The notes beneath the pieces were generated by a model. The model saw only the letters and a program-made list of their open reading frames with translations, had not been told where the DNA came from and did no database searches. 64,000 nucleotides of DNA, from the NCBI RefSeq assembly GCF_015500075.1, contig NZ_CP045496.1, positions 3,978,001 through 4,042,000 on the forward strand, written 5' to 3'. Numbering within the stretch: position 1 is the stretch's first letter; every line of letters starts with the position of its first letter. Origin of the DNA: Mesorhizobium sp. INR15 (lineage in GTDB: Bacteria > Pseudomonadota > Alphaproteobacteria > Rhizobiales > Rhizobiaceae). Of this stretch, positions 1 to 7,974 are shown piece by piece. A program made the translations under genes and the position numbers.

Positions 1-1
1 A

Positions 2-580
2 CTCGATGGCGCCTATTCGTTCGAAGCCCCGTCGAAGCTTGTCGATGCCGAGTTCAACAACATCTGGTCGCAGGTCAATCGCGACCTGGAAGCCGCCGGC
101 CGCACCTTCGCCGACGAAGAGACGACGGAAGAAGAAGCACGCGCCGAATACCTGCGTCTCGCCGAGCGCCGCGTGCGCCTTGGCCTGGTCCTGGCTGAAA
201 TCGGCGAGAAGGCCGGCGTCACCGTGTCGGATGAGGAGCTGCAGCGCGGTCTGTTCGAGCAGGTTCGCCGCTACCCGGCCAACCAGCAGCAGGAAGTGTT
301 CGAGTTCTATCGCAGCAATCCCGAAGCGCTGAACACGCTGCGCGCGCCGATGTTCGAGGAGAAGGTTGTCGACCATCTGCTCGGCCAGATCTCCGTCACC
401 GACGTCAAGGTGAGCAAGGAAGAGCTCATGGCCGACGACGAGGAGGACGAGACCGCCACCAAGGCCAAGCCAGCGAAGAAGGCCGCTGCCAAGAAGTCCG
501 ACGAGAAGAAGGCCGACGACGCGGAAGAGCCCAAGAAAAAGGCCGCTCCGAAGAAGAAAGCCGCCAAGGACGCCGAATAA
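2..580 (+). CDS. tig: Trigger factor, C-terminal part (5' end outside window)
   Basis: Ribosome-bound peptidyl-prolyl isomerase and chaperone that holds nascent chains. The window opens inside the gene in frame 2, so only about 192 C-terminal residues are present. The visible part is the helical C-terminal chaperone domain, which includes EIGEKAGVTVSDEELQRGL and FYRSNPEALNTLRAPMFEEK. It ends in a tail of about 50 residues rich in Lys, Ala, Glu and Asp, a low-complexity extension that is common in rhizobial trigger factors (known of the family). A strong hairpin terminator follows directly. The identification is firm; the start cannot be seen. Confidence 0.95.
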   Translation, partial: LDGAYSFEAPSKLVDAEFNNIWSQVNRDLEAAGRTFADEETTEEEARAEYLRLAERRVRLGLVLAEIGEKAGVTVSDEELQRGLFEQVRRYPANQQQEVFEFYRSNPEALNTLRAPMFEEKVVDHLLGQISVTDVKVSKEELMADDEEDETATKAKPAKKAAAKKSDEKKADDAEEPKKKAAPKKKAAKDAE

Positions 581-602
581 AACAAGCGTTCAATTCAATC
601 GG

Positions 603-629
603 AAAGGCCGCCCTTGAGGCGGCCTTTTT
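603..629 (+). terminator. Rho-independent terminator after tig
   Basis: A perfect 10-bp stem (AAAGGCCGCC / GGCGGCCTTT) with a 5-base loop CTTGA runs into a T-tract. It lies 22 bases after the tig stop codon and ends that transcript. Confidence 0.9.
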
Positions 630-739
630 CGTTGCCAAACTGCAACAGCGAATTTGTTCGCGATTGGCCAAGGTGGCGCCACGAAGCTTTGACTATTATC
701 TGCGCTCTGTCTCAGCCGCTTGGGCTGTTGGAGGGGTCG

Positions 740-1264
740 TTGAAGCTCTTCGTTGAAATGGGACAGGCCGCGGCACTGGCGTTGGTTCTTGTCTCGGTCT
801 GCGGCGTCGCCCAGGCCGGTGAGGTTCTGGACAATTGGCGGTTCCAGACAAGCGAGGACGGTCTTGTCACGGCATCGCTCTACGCCACCAACAAGCTGAT
901 CACGGGCGGCGGAGCGCTCAGCTACAGCCCGGTGCTGACCATTGCCTGCCGGCCGAACAGCGAACCTCGCTGGACCGAATGGCTTCAGCTGAACGATGCC
1001 GTCTCCTCCAGCCGCAAGATCACCATGACGGTGACACTCGACCGGCATGAAAAATTCGACGAAAGCTGGTCGGTCGGTCCGCGCGGCAGGTCGCTGGTCC
1101 GCGATGGCGCCGATGGCATCAGCCGCCTTGTTCCCGCGAACCGGCTGTTGCTCTCCTGGCGGTTCGGGCTGTTGTCGGGGCGCGGCGAGGCGGATTTCGA
1201 CCTTGCAGGTTTCGGCGAGGCTGTCGGCCAGCTTGCAGGCAGCTGCAACACCGATCCGCCGTGA
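740..1264 (+). CDS. Secreted protein of unknown function, VasI/TagO-like fold possible
   Basis: About 174 residues with an N-terminal signal peptide (hydrophobic stretch ALALVLVSVCGVAQA, cleavage near AQA-GE). The mature part is one small domain with the segments SYSPVLTIACR, KITMTVTLDRHEKF and a C-terminal EADFDLAGFGEAVGQLAGSC. The two cysteines (in TIACR and AGSC) could form a disulfide. This layout resembles periplasmic VasI/TagO-like proteins, but that is only an impression. TTG at 740 is chosen because GGAGGGG lies just upstream and it gives a Lys in the signal peptide; ATG at 758 is the alternative. It is probably exported to the periplasm. Confidence 0.7.
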   Translation: MKLFVEMGQAAALALVLVSVCGVAQAGEVLDNWRFQTSEDGLVTASLYATNKLITGGGALSYSPVLTIACRPNSEPRWTEWLQLNDAVSSSRKITMTVTLDRHEKFDESWSVGPRGRSLVRDGADGISRLVPANRLLLSWRFGLLSGRGEADFDLAGFGEAVGQLAGSCNTDPP

Positions 1265-1349
1265 TCCGTGGCCTTGGCCGCTGAATGGCCATTGCCCTTC
1301 AACCGTGGACGGATCAGAGCGCCTTGATCAATATCACGCCAGTCTGAAT

Positions 1350-1436
1350 GATTTCGAGCGAGGGGGCCGCGAGCCATCTCGGAAACAGATCGAGCGTCTA
1401 GCAAATGCGTATAGGGTGCCAACTTACAGTTTGCGC
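1350..1436 (+). pseudogene. Fragment resembling the end of an XRE/ImmA-type HTH domain
   Basis: Frame 3 reads FERGGREPSRKQIERLANAY then RVPTYSL. This matches the usual pattern of an HTH_3 domain before an ImmA/IrrE peptidase, roughly W-E-x-G-x-x-x-P-T-x-K-Q-L-E-x-L-A-x-A-x-x-V-P-x-x-x-L. No start codon, no preceding HTH helices and no following domain are present, and the 3' end overlaps the convergent LysR gene. It is therefore at most a relic. The match is by eye only and could be chance. Confidence 0.35.
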
Positions 1437-2302
1437 CGTTCCCTCATGAAGCCATCGCGCAGATGGGATTCGAAAGAGCGCACTGCCGGGCTGGCGTTCT
1501 GTGCCGGTCCGTAGAGATTTATTGCGAATGACGGCAGTCGGGGCACCCCGCATTCGGGTCCCAGAATCTCGAGGTCAGCGGGAGCATATATCTCAAGCCA
1601 TACCGATACCGCCAGGTCGGCGCGGGTTGTCGCCGCGGTTGCTTCCATGCTGACGTTCTCGAATACCGTGCGCCAATCTCGTCGCGCCTTGTCGAGCGCT
1701 TCGATGACCACTGGACGGAATGCACAGGTCTCCGACACCATCGAGACGGGAAGCGGCTTCTTGCGATAGGCCCGCCCTTGCTTCGCGCCGGCCCAAACCA
1801 GCCTTTCGACGCCCAGGCAATTGCTGCCTGACAAGGAAGACGGTTCCTCGACGATAGCCAGGTCGATCCCGCCGCCAAGAGCAAGCTTCTTCAGGTCTGT
1901 TGATGAGCCGGACAGCAGCGATACCTCGACCTGGGGGTGCGCTTCCACATAGGTCTTCAGAATCGCCGAAAACGCATTCCCGACAAGGTCGAGCGGGACG
2001 CCCACACGGACGCGGCCGGATGGGCCTGTCGCTGACATTTCGGAAATAGTCTCGTCATTCAGGGCGAGCAGGGGGATGGCTCGGCTGCGGAAACGCTCGC
2101 CGGTTCGGGTTAGCCGCAAGCCCCGGCGGTCGCGGATGAAAAGCGGCGTTCCCAGGGACTCTTCCAGGCGCTTGATCTGTTGGCTGACGGCACTTTGGGT
2201 CAAATGCAATGCGTTTCCGGCAGCCGTCATCCCGGCATGTTCAGCCACCGCCACGAATGTACGAACCAGCGCAAGGTCGAGCACGTTGATCATAAGTACC
2301 AT
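1424..2302 (-). CDS. LysR-family transcriptional regulator
   Basis: About 292 residues, the usual LTTR length. The N-terminal winged helix-turn-helix (about residues 8-65) contains AVAEHAGMTAAGNALHLTQS followed by AVSQQIKRLEESLG, and a periplasmic-binding-protein-like effector domain follows (about 90-290). It is divergent from the quinone oxidoreductase-RidA-PhzF operon with a gap of about 200 bases, the classic position for a LysR regulator of that operon (inference). The start is uncertain among GTG 2305, ATG 2302 and ATG 2293. The effector cannot be predicted. Confidence 0.9.
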   Translation of the reverse strand: MVLMINVLDLALVRTFVAVAEHAGMTAAGNALHLTQSAVSQQIKRLEESLGTPLFIRDRRGLRLTRTGERFRSRAIPLLALNDETISEMSATGPSGRVRVGVPLDLVGNAFSAILKTYVEAHPQVEVSLLSGSSTDLKKLALGGGIDLAIVEEPSSLSGSNCLGVERLVWAGAKQGRAYRKKPLPVSMVSETCAFRPVVIEALDKARRDWRTVFENVSMEATAATTRADLAVSVWLEIYAPADLEILGPECGVPRLPSFAINLYGPAQNASPAVRSFESHLRDGFMRERRKL

Positions 2303-2498
2303 CACGTTTCGTAATCCTGAGCATTCTTAACATTCTTTTCCTTGCTGGCAATGCTGGTGATAGTACCGCGCCTCAGGCAGTGGTGAGCTTGCTGGCGGGC
2401 TGACGCCGGGGCGGTGCTGCTGTGTCGAAATGAACGCTCTGTGTGCGCTTGGCGGGCTTGGTTCCGCTGCCACGAAGCTCAGGTCAGGAGGCGATCCA

Positions 2499-3470
2499 AT
2501 GGTTCGAGCCATTCAGATTGATGCCGTAGGCGGCGCTGAAGTCTTGAAGCTGCAGGAGGTCGATATCGGCTCACCTGGGCCCGGTGAGGTGAGGCTGCGC
2601 CACACTGCGATCGGGGTCAATTATATCGACGTCTACTATCGCAGCGGCCTCTATTCGGCGCCCCTGCCTCTCATTCCAGGCATGGAAGCAGCTGGTGTGA
2701 TCGAAGCGATCGGGCCGGACGTCGGATCCCTGAGCGTAGGTGATCGGGTCAGCTACGCAGGCGCGCTCGGAAGTTACAGCGAGGCCCGTATCATAAAGGC
2801 CGACCGGCTGATCCGTCTGCCAAAGGACCTGCCTGACGAGCTTGCCGCGGCGATCACGCTCAAGGGCCTGACCGCCCAGGTGCTCCTGCGGCAGGTGTAC
2901 AAGGTGAAGCCGGGGGATACGATCCTGATCCATGCCGCCGCCGGTGGCCTTGGGCTGGTCATGACGCAATGGGCCAAGGCGCTTGGCGCAACCGTCATTG
3001 GAACCGTTTCGAGCGAGGACAAGGCGGCGATTGCCAGGGAGCATGGTTGCGACCACCCCGTCATTTACACGCGGGAGAACTTCGTCACCCGGGTGCGAGA
3101 GATCACCGATGGAAAGAAACTGCCTGTCGTCTTTGATTCCGTGGGAAAAGACACGTTTCTTGGATCGCTCGACTGCCTGCAACCGCATGGCCTGATGGTG
3201 GTGAGCGGGGCCTCGTCAGGGCCGGTGCCTGCCGTTGAAGTTTCGCAGCTGGCGCAGAGAGGATCGCTCTTCCTGACCAGGGCAGTGGTCTTCAATTACA
3301 CCGCGACGCGCGCTGATCTCGAGACCGCCGCCGCCGATCTTTTCGCAATGGTCGACAGCGGCAAGCTGCGTGTCTCCGTCGGCCAGCGCTATGAACTGGC
3401 GCAGGCGCAAGCAGCCCATCGCGATCTCGAGAATCGAAAGACGACCGGCGCTACAATTCTTTCCCTTTAA
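2499..3470 (+). CDS. Zinc-free quinone oxidoreductase (MDR superfamily)
   Basis: 323 residues, matching the NADPH:quinone reductase (Qor) branch of the medium-chain dehydrogenase/reductases. The N-terminal GroES-like domain carries NYIDVYYRSGLY (about 41-52) and PLIPGMEAAGVIEAIG. The nucleotide-binding motif AAAGGLG is at about 146-152. There are no zinc-ligand cysteine clusters, as expected for quinone reductases. ATG 2499 is preceded by AGGAGG with good spacing, so the longer upstream reading is rejected. It is first gene of an operon with ridA (14-base gap) and phzF. A second paralogue lies at 31240. Confidence 0.9.
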   Translation: MVRAIQIDAVGGAEVLKLQEVDIGSPGPGEVRLRHTAIGVNYIDVYYRSGLYSAPLPLIPGMEAAGVIEAIGPDVGSLSVGDRVSYAGALGSYSEARIIKADRLIRLPKDLPDELAAAITLKGLTAQVLLRQVYKVKPGDTILIHAAAGGLGLVMTQWAKALGATVIGTVSSEDKAAIAREHGCDHPVIYTRENFVTRVREITDGKKLPVVFDSVGKDTFLGSLDCLQPHGLMVVSGASSGPVPAVEVSQLAQRGSLFLTRAVVFNYTATRADLETAAADLFAMVDSGKLRVSVGQRYELAQAQAAHRDLENRKTTGATILSL

Positions 3471-3484
3471 CCTGGAGAACAACC

Positions 3485-3862
3485 ATGACGCGCCAAGCTA
3501 TTACATCTGACAAGCTCCCCCCTGTGGCCGGGCCTTTTTCACCCGGCATGAAAGCCACCAGCGCCATCTACCTCAGCGGCCAGGTCGCTCAGGACCCCCG
3601 GACGGGAAAATTGATTTCAGGGGACGTCAAAGCGCAGGCTGAGCAGATTTTTGCAAATCTCAAGGTGGCTCTGGAGGCTGGAGGAAGAACACTGGCCGAC
3701 GTCGTGCGCGTTGGCGTTTATCTCACCGACATTTCCGACTTCGGCGCGGTCAATGAGATCTACGCGCGCCACTTCAGCGCGCCATTTCCGGCCAGGACAT
3801 GCATCGGGGTCGCGGCGTTGCCGCTAGGGGCCACTGTCGAAATGGACCTGATCGCCAACTGA
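3485..3862 (+). CDS. RidA/YjgF/YER057c-family protein
   Basis: 125 residues, the usual length. RidA proteins hydrolyse reactive enamine/imine intermediates to ketones plus ammonia (known of the family). The substrate-site Arg is seen in FPARTCIGVAALPLGATVEM (R104), with a Glu near position 119, so the protein may be an active deaminase. AYLSGQ-like sheet motif YLSGQVAQD is at about 29-37. It lies between the quinone oxidoreductase and phzF, with CTGGAGAAC as ribosome binding site. The context suggests removal of an imine made during amine or amino-acid oxidation. Confidence 0.93.
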   Translation: MTRQAITSDKLPPVAGPFSPGMKATSAIYLSGQVAQDPRTGKLISGDVKAQAEQIFANLKVALEAGGRTLADVVRVGVYLTDISDFGAVNEIYARHFSAPFPARTCIGVAALPLGATVEMDLIAN

Positions 3863-3875
3863 CGGGGAGGGCGGC

Positions 3876-4775
3876 ATGCAATCCTTCCATTTTGTAATCG
3901 CGAATGTCTTCGCGGAGACGCACTTCGGCGGAAATCAACTTGCCGTTTTCACCGACGCGAGAGGGCTGTCGGATCAGGCAATGCAATCAATTGCAAAGCA
4001 GATGAACCTCTCCGAGACGACCTTTGTGTTGCCTGCGAGAGACAAGAGGAACGCCGCGAACGTCAGGATATTCACGCCACAGGCTGAGTTGCCATTTGCG
4101 GGGCATCCCACCGTAGGCACCGCGGCCGTACTTTGTCAGCGCGGATTGGGCGAGGGCAGGTTCGTGCTTGAAGAAGCAATCGGCGACGTCGAGGTTGATG
4201 TAGAGCTGCGCGGGGATCGCATAGCGGCCCGGTTCAGGATCGATCGTCCAATCGAATCTCCCGACACCACGCCCGCGAATGCACTCATGGCGGATCTGCT
4301 CACACTGGATGAAGCGGATATCGACGCCGCATGGTTTGCAAGCGCGGGCGTGCCCATCTGCATCGTGCAGCTTGGCGGGCGAGAAGCCGTTGACCGTGCT
4401 GTCCTTGACCGAAATGCCTGGAACGCGAAACGAAAGGACCTCTGGTCGCCAAACATTCTTTTGTTCTCAGGCAAACCCGCCGCCGAACGCCTTTATGCGC
4501 GGATGTTCGCTCCAGCTCTCGGGGTTGATGAGGATCCGGCCACCGGCGCGGCCGCTGCTGCCCTGGTTGGTTCGCTGGCAAAGCGTGTGGCCTCTGGGCA
4601 TGTGGCCTCTGGGGATGGGAAACTGGCCATCACCATCGACCAAGGGGTTAAGATGGGGCGGCCGAGCGTCATCGAAGCATCTGCCGAAATGCGTGCCGGC
4701 CAACCGTCGAACATGGAGGTCGGGGGCCTGACAGTCATCCTCGGCGAGGGCTCCCTTGCTGTTCCGTCAGACTGA
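3876..4775 (+). CDS. PhzF-family isomerase
   Basis: 299 residues, typical for the two-lobed diaminopimelate-epimerase-like PhzF fold. The first lobe has FGGNQLAVF (about 17-25) and the catalytic-type Glu in NLSETTFV (E47); PFAGHPTVGTA follows. The second lobe has GVDEDPATGAAAAAL. PhzF of phenazine synthesis isomerises a dihydro-hydroxyanthranilate, but most homologues, as here, have no phenazine genes nearby and unknown substrates. A 15-base tandem duplication at 4587-4616 gives VASGHVASGD. Third gene of the 2499 operon. Confidence 0.92.
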   Translation: MQSFHFVIANVFAETHFGGNQLAVFTDARGLSDQAMQSIAKQMNLSETTFVLPARDKRNAANVRIFTPQAELPFAGHPTVGTAAVLCQRGLGEGRFVLEEAIGDVEVDVELRGDRIAARFRIDRPIESPDTTPANALMADLLTLDEADIDAAWFASAGVPICIVQLGGREAVDRAVLDRNAWNAKRKDLWSPNILLFSGKPAAERLYARMFAPALGVDEDPATGAAAAALVGSLAKRVASGHVASGDGKLAITIDQGVKMGRPSVIEASAEMRAGQPSNMEVGGLTVILGEGSLAVPSD

Positions 4776-5079
4776 GCGGGCTAGGAAGCCCAAAGTCCGC
4801 CCAGCAGCCGGCAACGACATGCAGTTCACCAAGTTCCGCTCGCGCGATCCACTCAACCACTTGCCCAGGATCCTTGGGCAATTGGAACGAATGGGGTTTG
4901 TGCTCGAGGCTATCTCCCTTCGCGCCAGGTCTTCCGGATTTTCCGATATACGCATCCTCTATCGCGTCGCCGGAAACCTGTCCTCGCAAACGTTTGTCGA
5001 GCGGATCGCCCAGCTGCCGGGGATAGATTCCTTCAGGCACGGAAAAGCAACCCAAGTGCCGCCTCGCCGGCCCTTGTAA
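4756..5079 (+). CDS. Small ACT-domain-like protein (IlvM/IlvN-like)
   Basis: 107 residues from TTG 4756, which has GAGGG five bases upstream and overlaps the end of phzF by 20 bases, suggesting translational coupling. The core LPRILGQLERMGFVLEAISL, then SDIRILYRVAG and FVERIAQLPGI, has the beta-alpha-beta-beta-alpha order of an ACT domain and resembles small regulatory subunits of acetohydroxyacid synthase. No large subunit is adjacent; a ThDP enzyme lies 13 kb away. ATG 4819 is an alternative start. The assignment is by pattern only. Confidence 0.55.
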   Translation: MLFRQTERARKPKVRPAAGNDMQFTKFRSRDPLNHLPRILGQLERMGFVLEAISLRARSSGFSDIRILYRVAGNLSSQTFVERIAQLPGIDSFRHGKATQVPPRRPL

Positions 5080-5113
5080 GCAGGCGCTACAACGAAGACG
5101 CGGCCCTGGCGGG

Positions 5114-5578
5114 CTAGCCGATTTGCTTGCTCATGTAGACGGTGATTCCACCCATGGAGGGCTCACGCCTGTCGGTGACGTACCCGACCTTTTCATACAG
5201 GCGCAAGTTCGTGTCGAAGGCGGCATTGGTAAGCATGCGGATTTCCTGGCGCCCGGCCGACAAAGCCCTGTTTTCGGCATGACGTAAAAGTTCCTGGCCA
5301 ATGCCACGGCCCTGGTCTTCCGGCCTCACGGCGACATTTTCAATCCAAAGATGATCGTCATGCAGGATCGTCTCGATCAACCCTACCAGTCTCGAACCGG
5401 AATGCGCGACGTCGAAGTCGTTTTCCTGGACGGCCTTCTCATAATCGACCACCATGGGACGGGGTTCTCGTCCAATAAGCGGGATCCATTTTGTGTAAGC
5501 CATGCGGACCACATCCTTGATCGCCGCCGCATCTTCCCGCGTGGCCGGCCGCAATCTCATCGTGGGCTCAGACGGCAT
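5114..5578 (-). CDS. GNAT-family N-acetyltransferase
   Basis: 154 residues, one GNAT domain. The acetyl-CoA-binding motif A is clear: LWIENVAVRPEDQGRGIGQE (R/Q-x-x-G-x-G/A loop, about residues 85-105). The C-terminal part FDTNLRLYEKVGYVTDRR is motif B, typical of small-molecule acetyltransferases. ATG 5578 is chosen because GGAGGAG precedes it by four bases; the open frame extends 110 codons further upstream without any recognisable domain. It converges with the 2499 operon. Substrate unknown. Confidence 0.88.
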   Translation of the reverse strand: MPSEPTMRLRPATREDAAAIKDVVRMAYTKWIPLIGREPRPMVVDYEKAVQENDFDVAHSGSRLVGLIETILHDDHLWIENVAVRPEDQGRGIGQELLRHAENRALSAGRQEIRMLTNAAFDTNLRLYEKVGYVTDRREPSMGGITVYMSKQIG

Positions 5579-6023
5579 GGCGCTCCTCCGATTGATCAGG
5601 CGTTCTGTTGTTGCTTCATGATCGCCTTGGCCGTGCGCCGTTGCCTGAAGCCTGTGCGCCACATCCCGGATCGAATATCCAGGTCCGGTGGCTTGCTTTT
5701 CAAGCAAGTTCTCTTCGCCTTTCGTTGAGGACCGCTCACTTGGCGGTTCGCGCCGAGGAACTTCCCAGAACACGTGGTTTCCGAGAACACATGGCAATAG
5801 GGGAATGAGCGCGATTATCCCCGGGTGAGGGAAACTCGCTTGAGCCGCCCGTGGATGGCGGTCAGGGATTGCTTGACGGAGATGCTGCATGACCCGGCGT
5901 CCATGGCTGATCATATGACGGAGGACGCGGCTGACGCATCGCGATTTCCTCTGACCCTCGTGGTGTGGGGAATGCTCGCCATGGCGCTCGACATCGGCAC
6001 AGCGCGCCTGACCGATGGTGCGG
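5579..6023. other. 445 bases without a supported gene
   Basis: Open frames run through on both strands (for example 5825-6043 plus and the upstream extension of the GNAT frame), but none has a ribosome binding site together with a recognisable domain. The stretch sits directly after the broken phzF copy and is probably decayed or rearranged sequence. Confidence 0.5.
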
Positions 6024-6170
6024 TGTCGTCTCGCTCAGATTGAATTCAGCGGCCAGCTGCTGCATCTGTTCGGTAGAAAGCCCTGATGCCGCGGGAAAGA
6101 CCGCGAGCTGATTGCCGCCAAAACGGCGATCGGTGAACACATCCAGCGTGACGAAACCATATTCCTGCAC
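6024..6170 (-). pseudogene. Truncated second phzF (N-terminal 49 codons only)
   Basis: ATG 6170 begins a clear PhzF N-terminus: VTLDVFTDRRFGGNQLAVF, then STEQMQQLAAEFNLSETT including the catalytic-type Glu. At about 6024, directly after SETT, similarity stops and the frame runs on for some 50 unrelated residues. The GHP motif, the second lobe and the rest of the roughly 300-residue fold are missing. It starts 38 bases after the dienelactone hydrolase stop on the same strand, so it was probably the second gene of that operon before a deletion. It is only moderately similar to the intact phzF at 3876, hence an ancient paralogue rather than a fresh duplication. Confidence 0.75.
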
Positions 6171-6208
6171 TTCGTCTTCTCATCCGGCTGCATGTTGCGT
6201 TCGTGCGG

Positions 6209-7030
6209 CTATTTCGTCTTCAGCTTGCCCTTGAGAAACGCGATGATCTCATCGCGGGCGGCCAGGGTCGGTTGTCCCTGCTCATCGATCAGGTGCACGG
6301 TCACGACGCTGTGAGGCGAACGCACGTGCTTCTCAAAAAACGGCGGCACATCCTGCCCTGCCGCGCTGTCTGGCAGGACGCGTTCGATGAAATGCTCGCC
6401 CAGCGCCTTGCGGTACGCGGCAAACCGCTCGGCCTTGCAAAAATGATCGCCCTCGAAACGATAGGCCAGAACATCCAGATTCTCTCTGTCCAGACGCTGA
6501 CGGATCGTTGAAATCTCCTCGGCGGAAATTTCAATTCCCGCCGGATTGTCGAGCGGCAGCGAGGGCTGGCAAAGAACCGGTGCGATCGTTGCCTGATCGA
6601 GCATCATGCTCAGGGCAAAATTGCCGGTGAAGCACATTCCAATAGCGCCGACGCCGCTGCCGCCGCACTCGTCCAGCGCAATCCTTGCCAAGGCTCGCAG
6701 CCAACTGGTCACCGGGCTGGCGGCACCGCCTCCGAGGGCTCTGAATTCCATGCTTGTGCATGTTCGTCGAAAGACCGCCGCGCCCTCGTCGGCACTCGGC
6801 ACCGCGCCATCACGGCCGAACAAGGAAGGCATGTAGACCGTGAACCCCGCATCTCGCACCCATCGGGCGAAACGGGCGACGTGAGGGCTTATTCCAGGCA
6901 TCTCCGCCATGATGACGACAGCGGGTCCACTGCCGCTGACATACACGGTTTTTGGCTGGCCAAGAGCGCTGATCTCGCGATGGCTGAAGTCGGCCAGATC
7001 GTCATCCTGGTTCAAATCTCGGTGCGGCAT
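6209..7030 (-). CDS. Dienelactone hydrolase-family alpha/beta hydrolase
   Basis: 273 residues. The nucleophile elbow is G-M-C-F-T-G (Cys at about 133), the cysteine nucleophile that marks dienelactone hydrolases as against serine hydrolases. A late His in RSPHSVVTVHL fits the catalytic histidine. Upstream, VVIMAEMPGISPHVARFARW matches the family oxyanion-side strand-loop. The family opens lactone rings in aromatic degradation, but it is broad. It is followed by the phzF relic and lies downstream of the racemase/aldehyde dehydrogenase pair on the same strand with a gap of 218 bases. Confidence 0.85.
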   Translation of the reverse strand: MPHRDLNQDDDLADFSHREISALGQPKTVYVSGSGPAVVIMAEMPGISPHVARFARWVRDAGFTVYMPSLFGRDGAVPSADEGAAVFRRTCTSMEFRALGGGAASPVTSWLRALARIALDECGGSGVGAIGMCFTGNFALSMMLDQATIAPVLCQPSLPLDNPAGIEISAEEISTIRQRLDRENLDVLAYRFEGDHFCKAERFAAYRKALGEHFIERVLPDSAAGQDVPPFFEKHVRSPHSVVTVHLIDEQGQPTLAARDEIIAFLKGKLKTK

Positions 7031-7248
7031 GCGCGGTGCTACGATCGCTGCAAATCAGCTGCTCGGTCCGCCTGCGTCAGGGGCAGGCAGAAGATGGGGT
7101 GCTGAGAAGGTGACGGCATCTCATACCGCAGACAACTGAAAGTCTTTCATGTGCTGATGATCCGATTTCGCGTGAGGCACCGGCTGTTCTCGACGCGACT
7201 TGGTGGAGTGCTCGGCAAGGAGATCGGCTTCCAGAAAGGATGAGATCC

Positions 7249-7974
7249 TTAGGAATAGCCCCGGCTGCGAACGCCATTCACCATCCAGCCAATCATCGTA
7301 TTGTAGTCGAAGACCGGACGGTCGGTGGCGGCCTGGATCGCTTTCGAGTAGGGCGGCAGGTCACTGCATTCCAGCAGTATCGCACCTATGGCCGGATGAT
7401 CGGCAATCAGCCTCTTGGCGACCGAGACAGTCTCGGCCTCGATCACGGCGGAATCGAGCGACCCGGACTCCTCCAGTATCGCGCTGCGAAATTCCGGCTC
7501 GTCCTGCATTCCTCGTATGACGACAGGCAAGTCGGATGCAATTCCGCAGGCTTCGAGATGAGCCCGGTGCAGGCGCTTGCTGTTCGCGGTTATGATCCCA
7601 ACCGGACGACCTGTTGTGGCATGGAGAAGCGGCACTTGCAGCAGGCTGGACAGGAACACGGGAATGCTCAGCGCATTTGAAACCTCGCGCTGGAACAAGG
7701 CCATGAAGCCGCATGCTCCCGTGATGGCGCGGACGCCCTCTTGCTCGAGTTCTTTCGCCGCTGCGAGAACCGGTTGCAGCAGGCCTTGATCCGACTGGTT
7801 CAACAGCCGGTCGATGCTCGCGCCGCCGATTGTCTTGTACCGCACGGGGAAGTCGTAAGTCCCCGCATTGCTCACATTCCCCACGACATAAGGGATCGAG
7901 GCCTCCAGTGTCAGGATGCCGATCAGGTCGCCGGCCCAGGGTTGGGGGCGTCGCTTCAGGTAAATTCGCGTCAT
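7249..7974 (-). CDS. Aspartate/glutamate racemase-superfamily protein
   Basis: 241 residues. Two cysteines stand at the expected catalytic places, in AITGACGFMALF (C88) and LLECSDLPPYS (C203). The superfamily covers Asp/Glu and hydantoin racemases, maleate isomerase and arylmalonate decarboxylase; the spread-out TGACGF and ECSDLPPY motifs fit the less-characterised members. The ATG overlaps the stop of the aldehyde dehydrogenase (ATGA), so the two are translationally coupled and probably act on the same pathway. Compare the cysteine-free homologue at 39905. Confidence 0.85.
   Translation of the reverse strand: MTRIYLKRRPQPWAGDLIGILTLEASIPYVVGNVSNAGTYDFPVRYKTIGGASIDRLLNQSDQGLLQPVLAAAKELEQEGVRAITGACGFMALFQREVSNALSIPVFLSSLLQVPLLHATTGRPVGIITANSKRLHRAHLEACGIASDLPVVIRGMQDEPEFRSAILEESGSLDSAVIEAETVSVAKRLIADHPAIGAILLECSDLPPYSKAIQAATDRPVFDYNTMIGWMVNGVRSRGYS

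Noticed and set aside
430..580. Possible repeat array in the Lys/Ala codons of tig
   Set aside because: It is a coding low-complexity tail, not a DNA repeat array.
5825..6043. 72-codon plus-strand frame with a hydrophobic stretch
   Set aside because: It covers the broken phzF junction on the other strand and has no good start.
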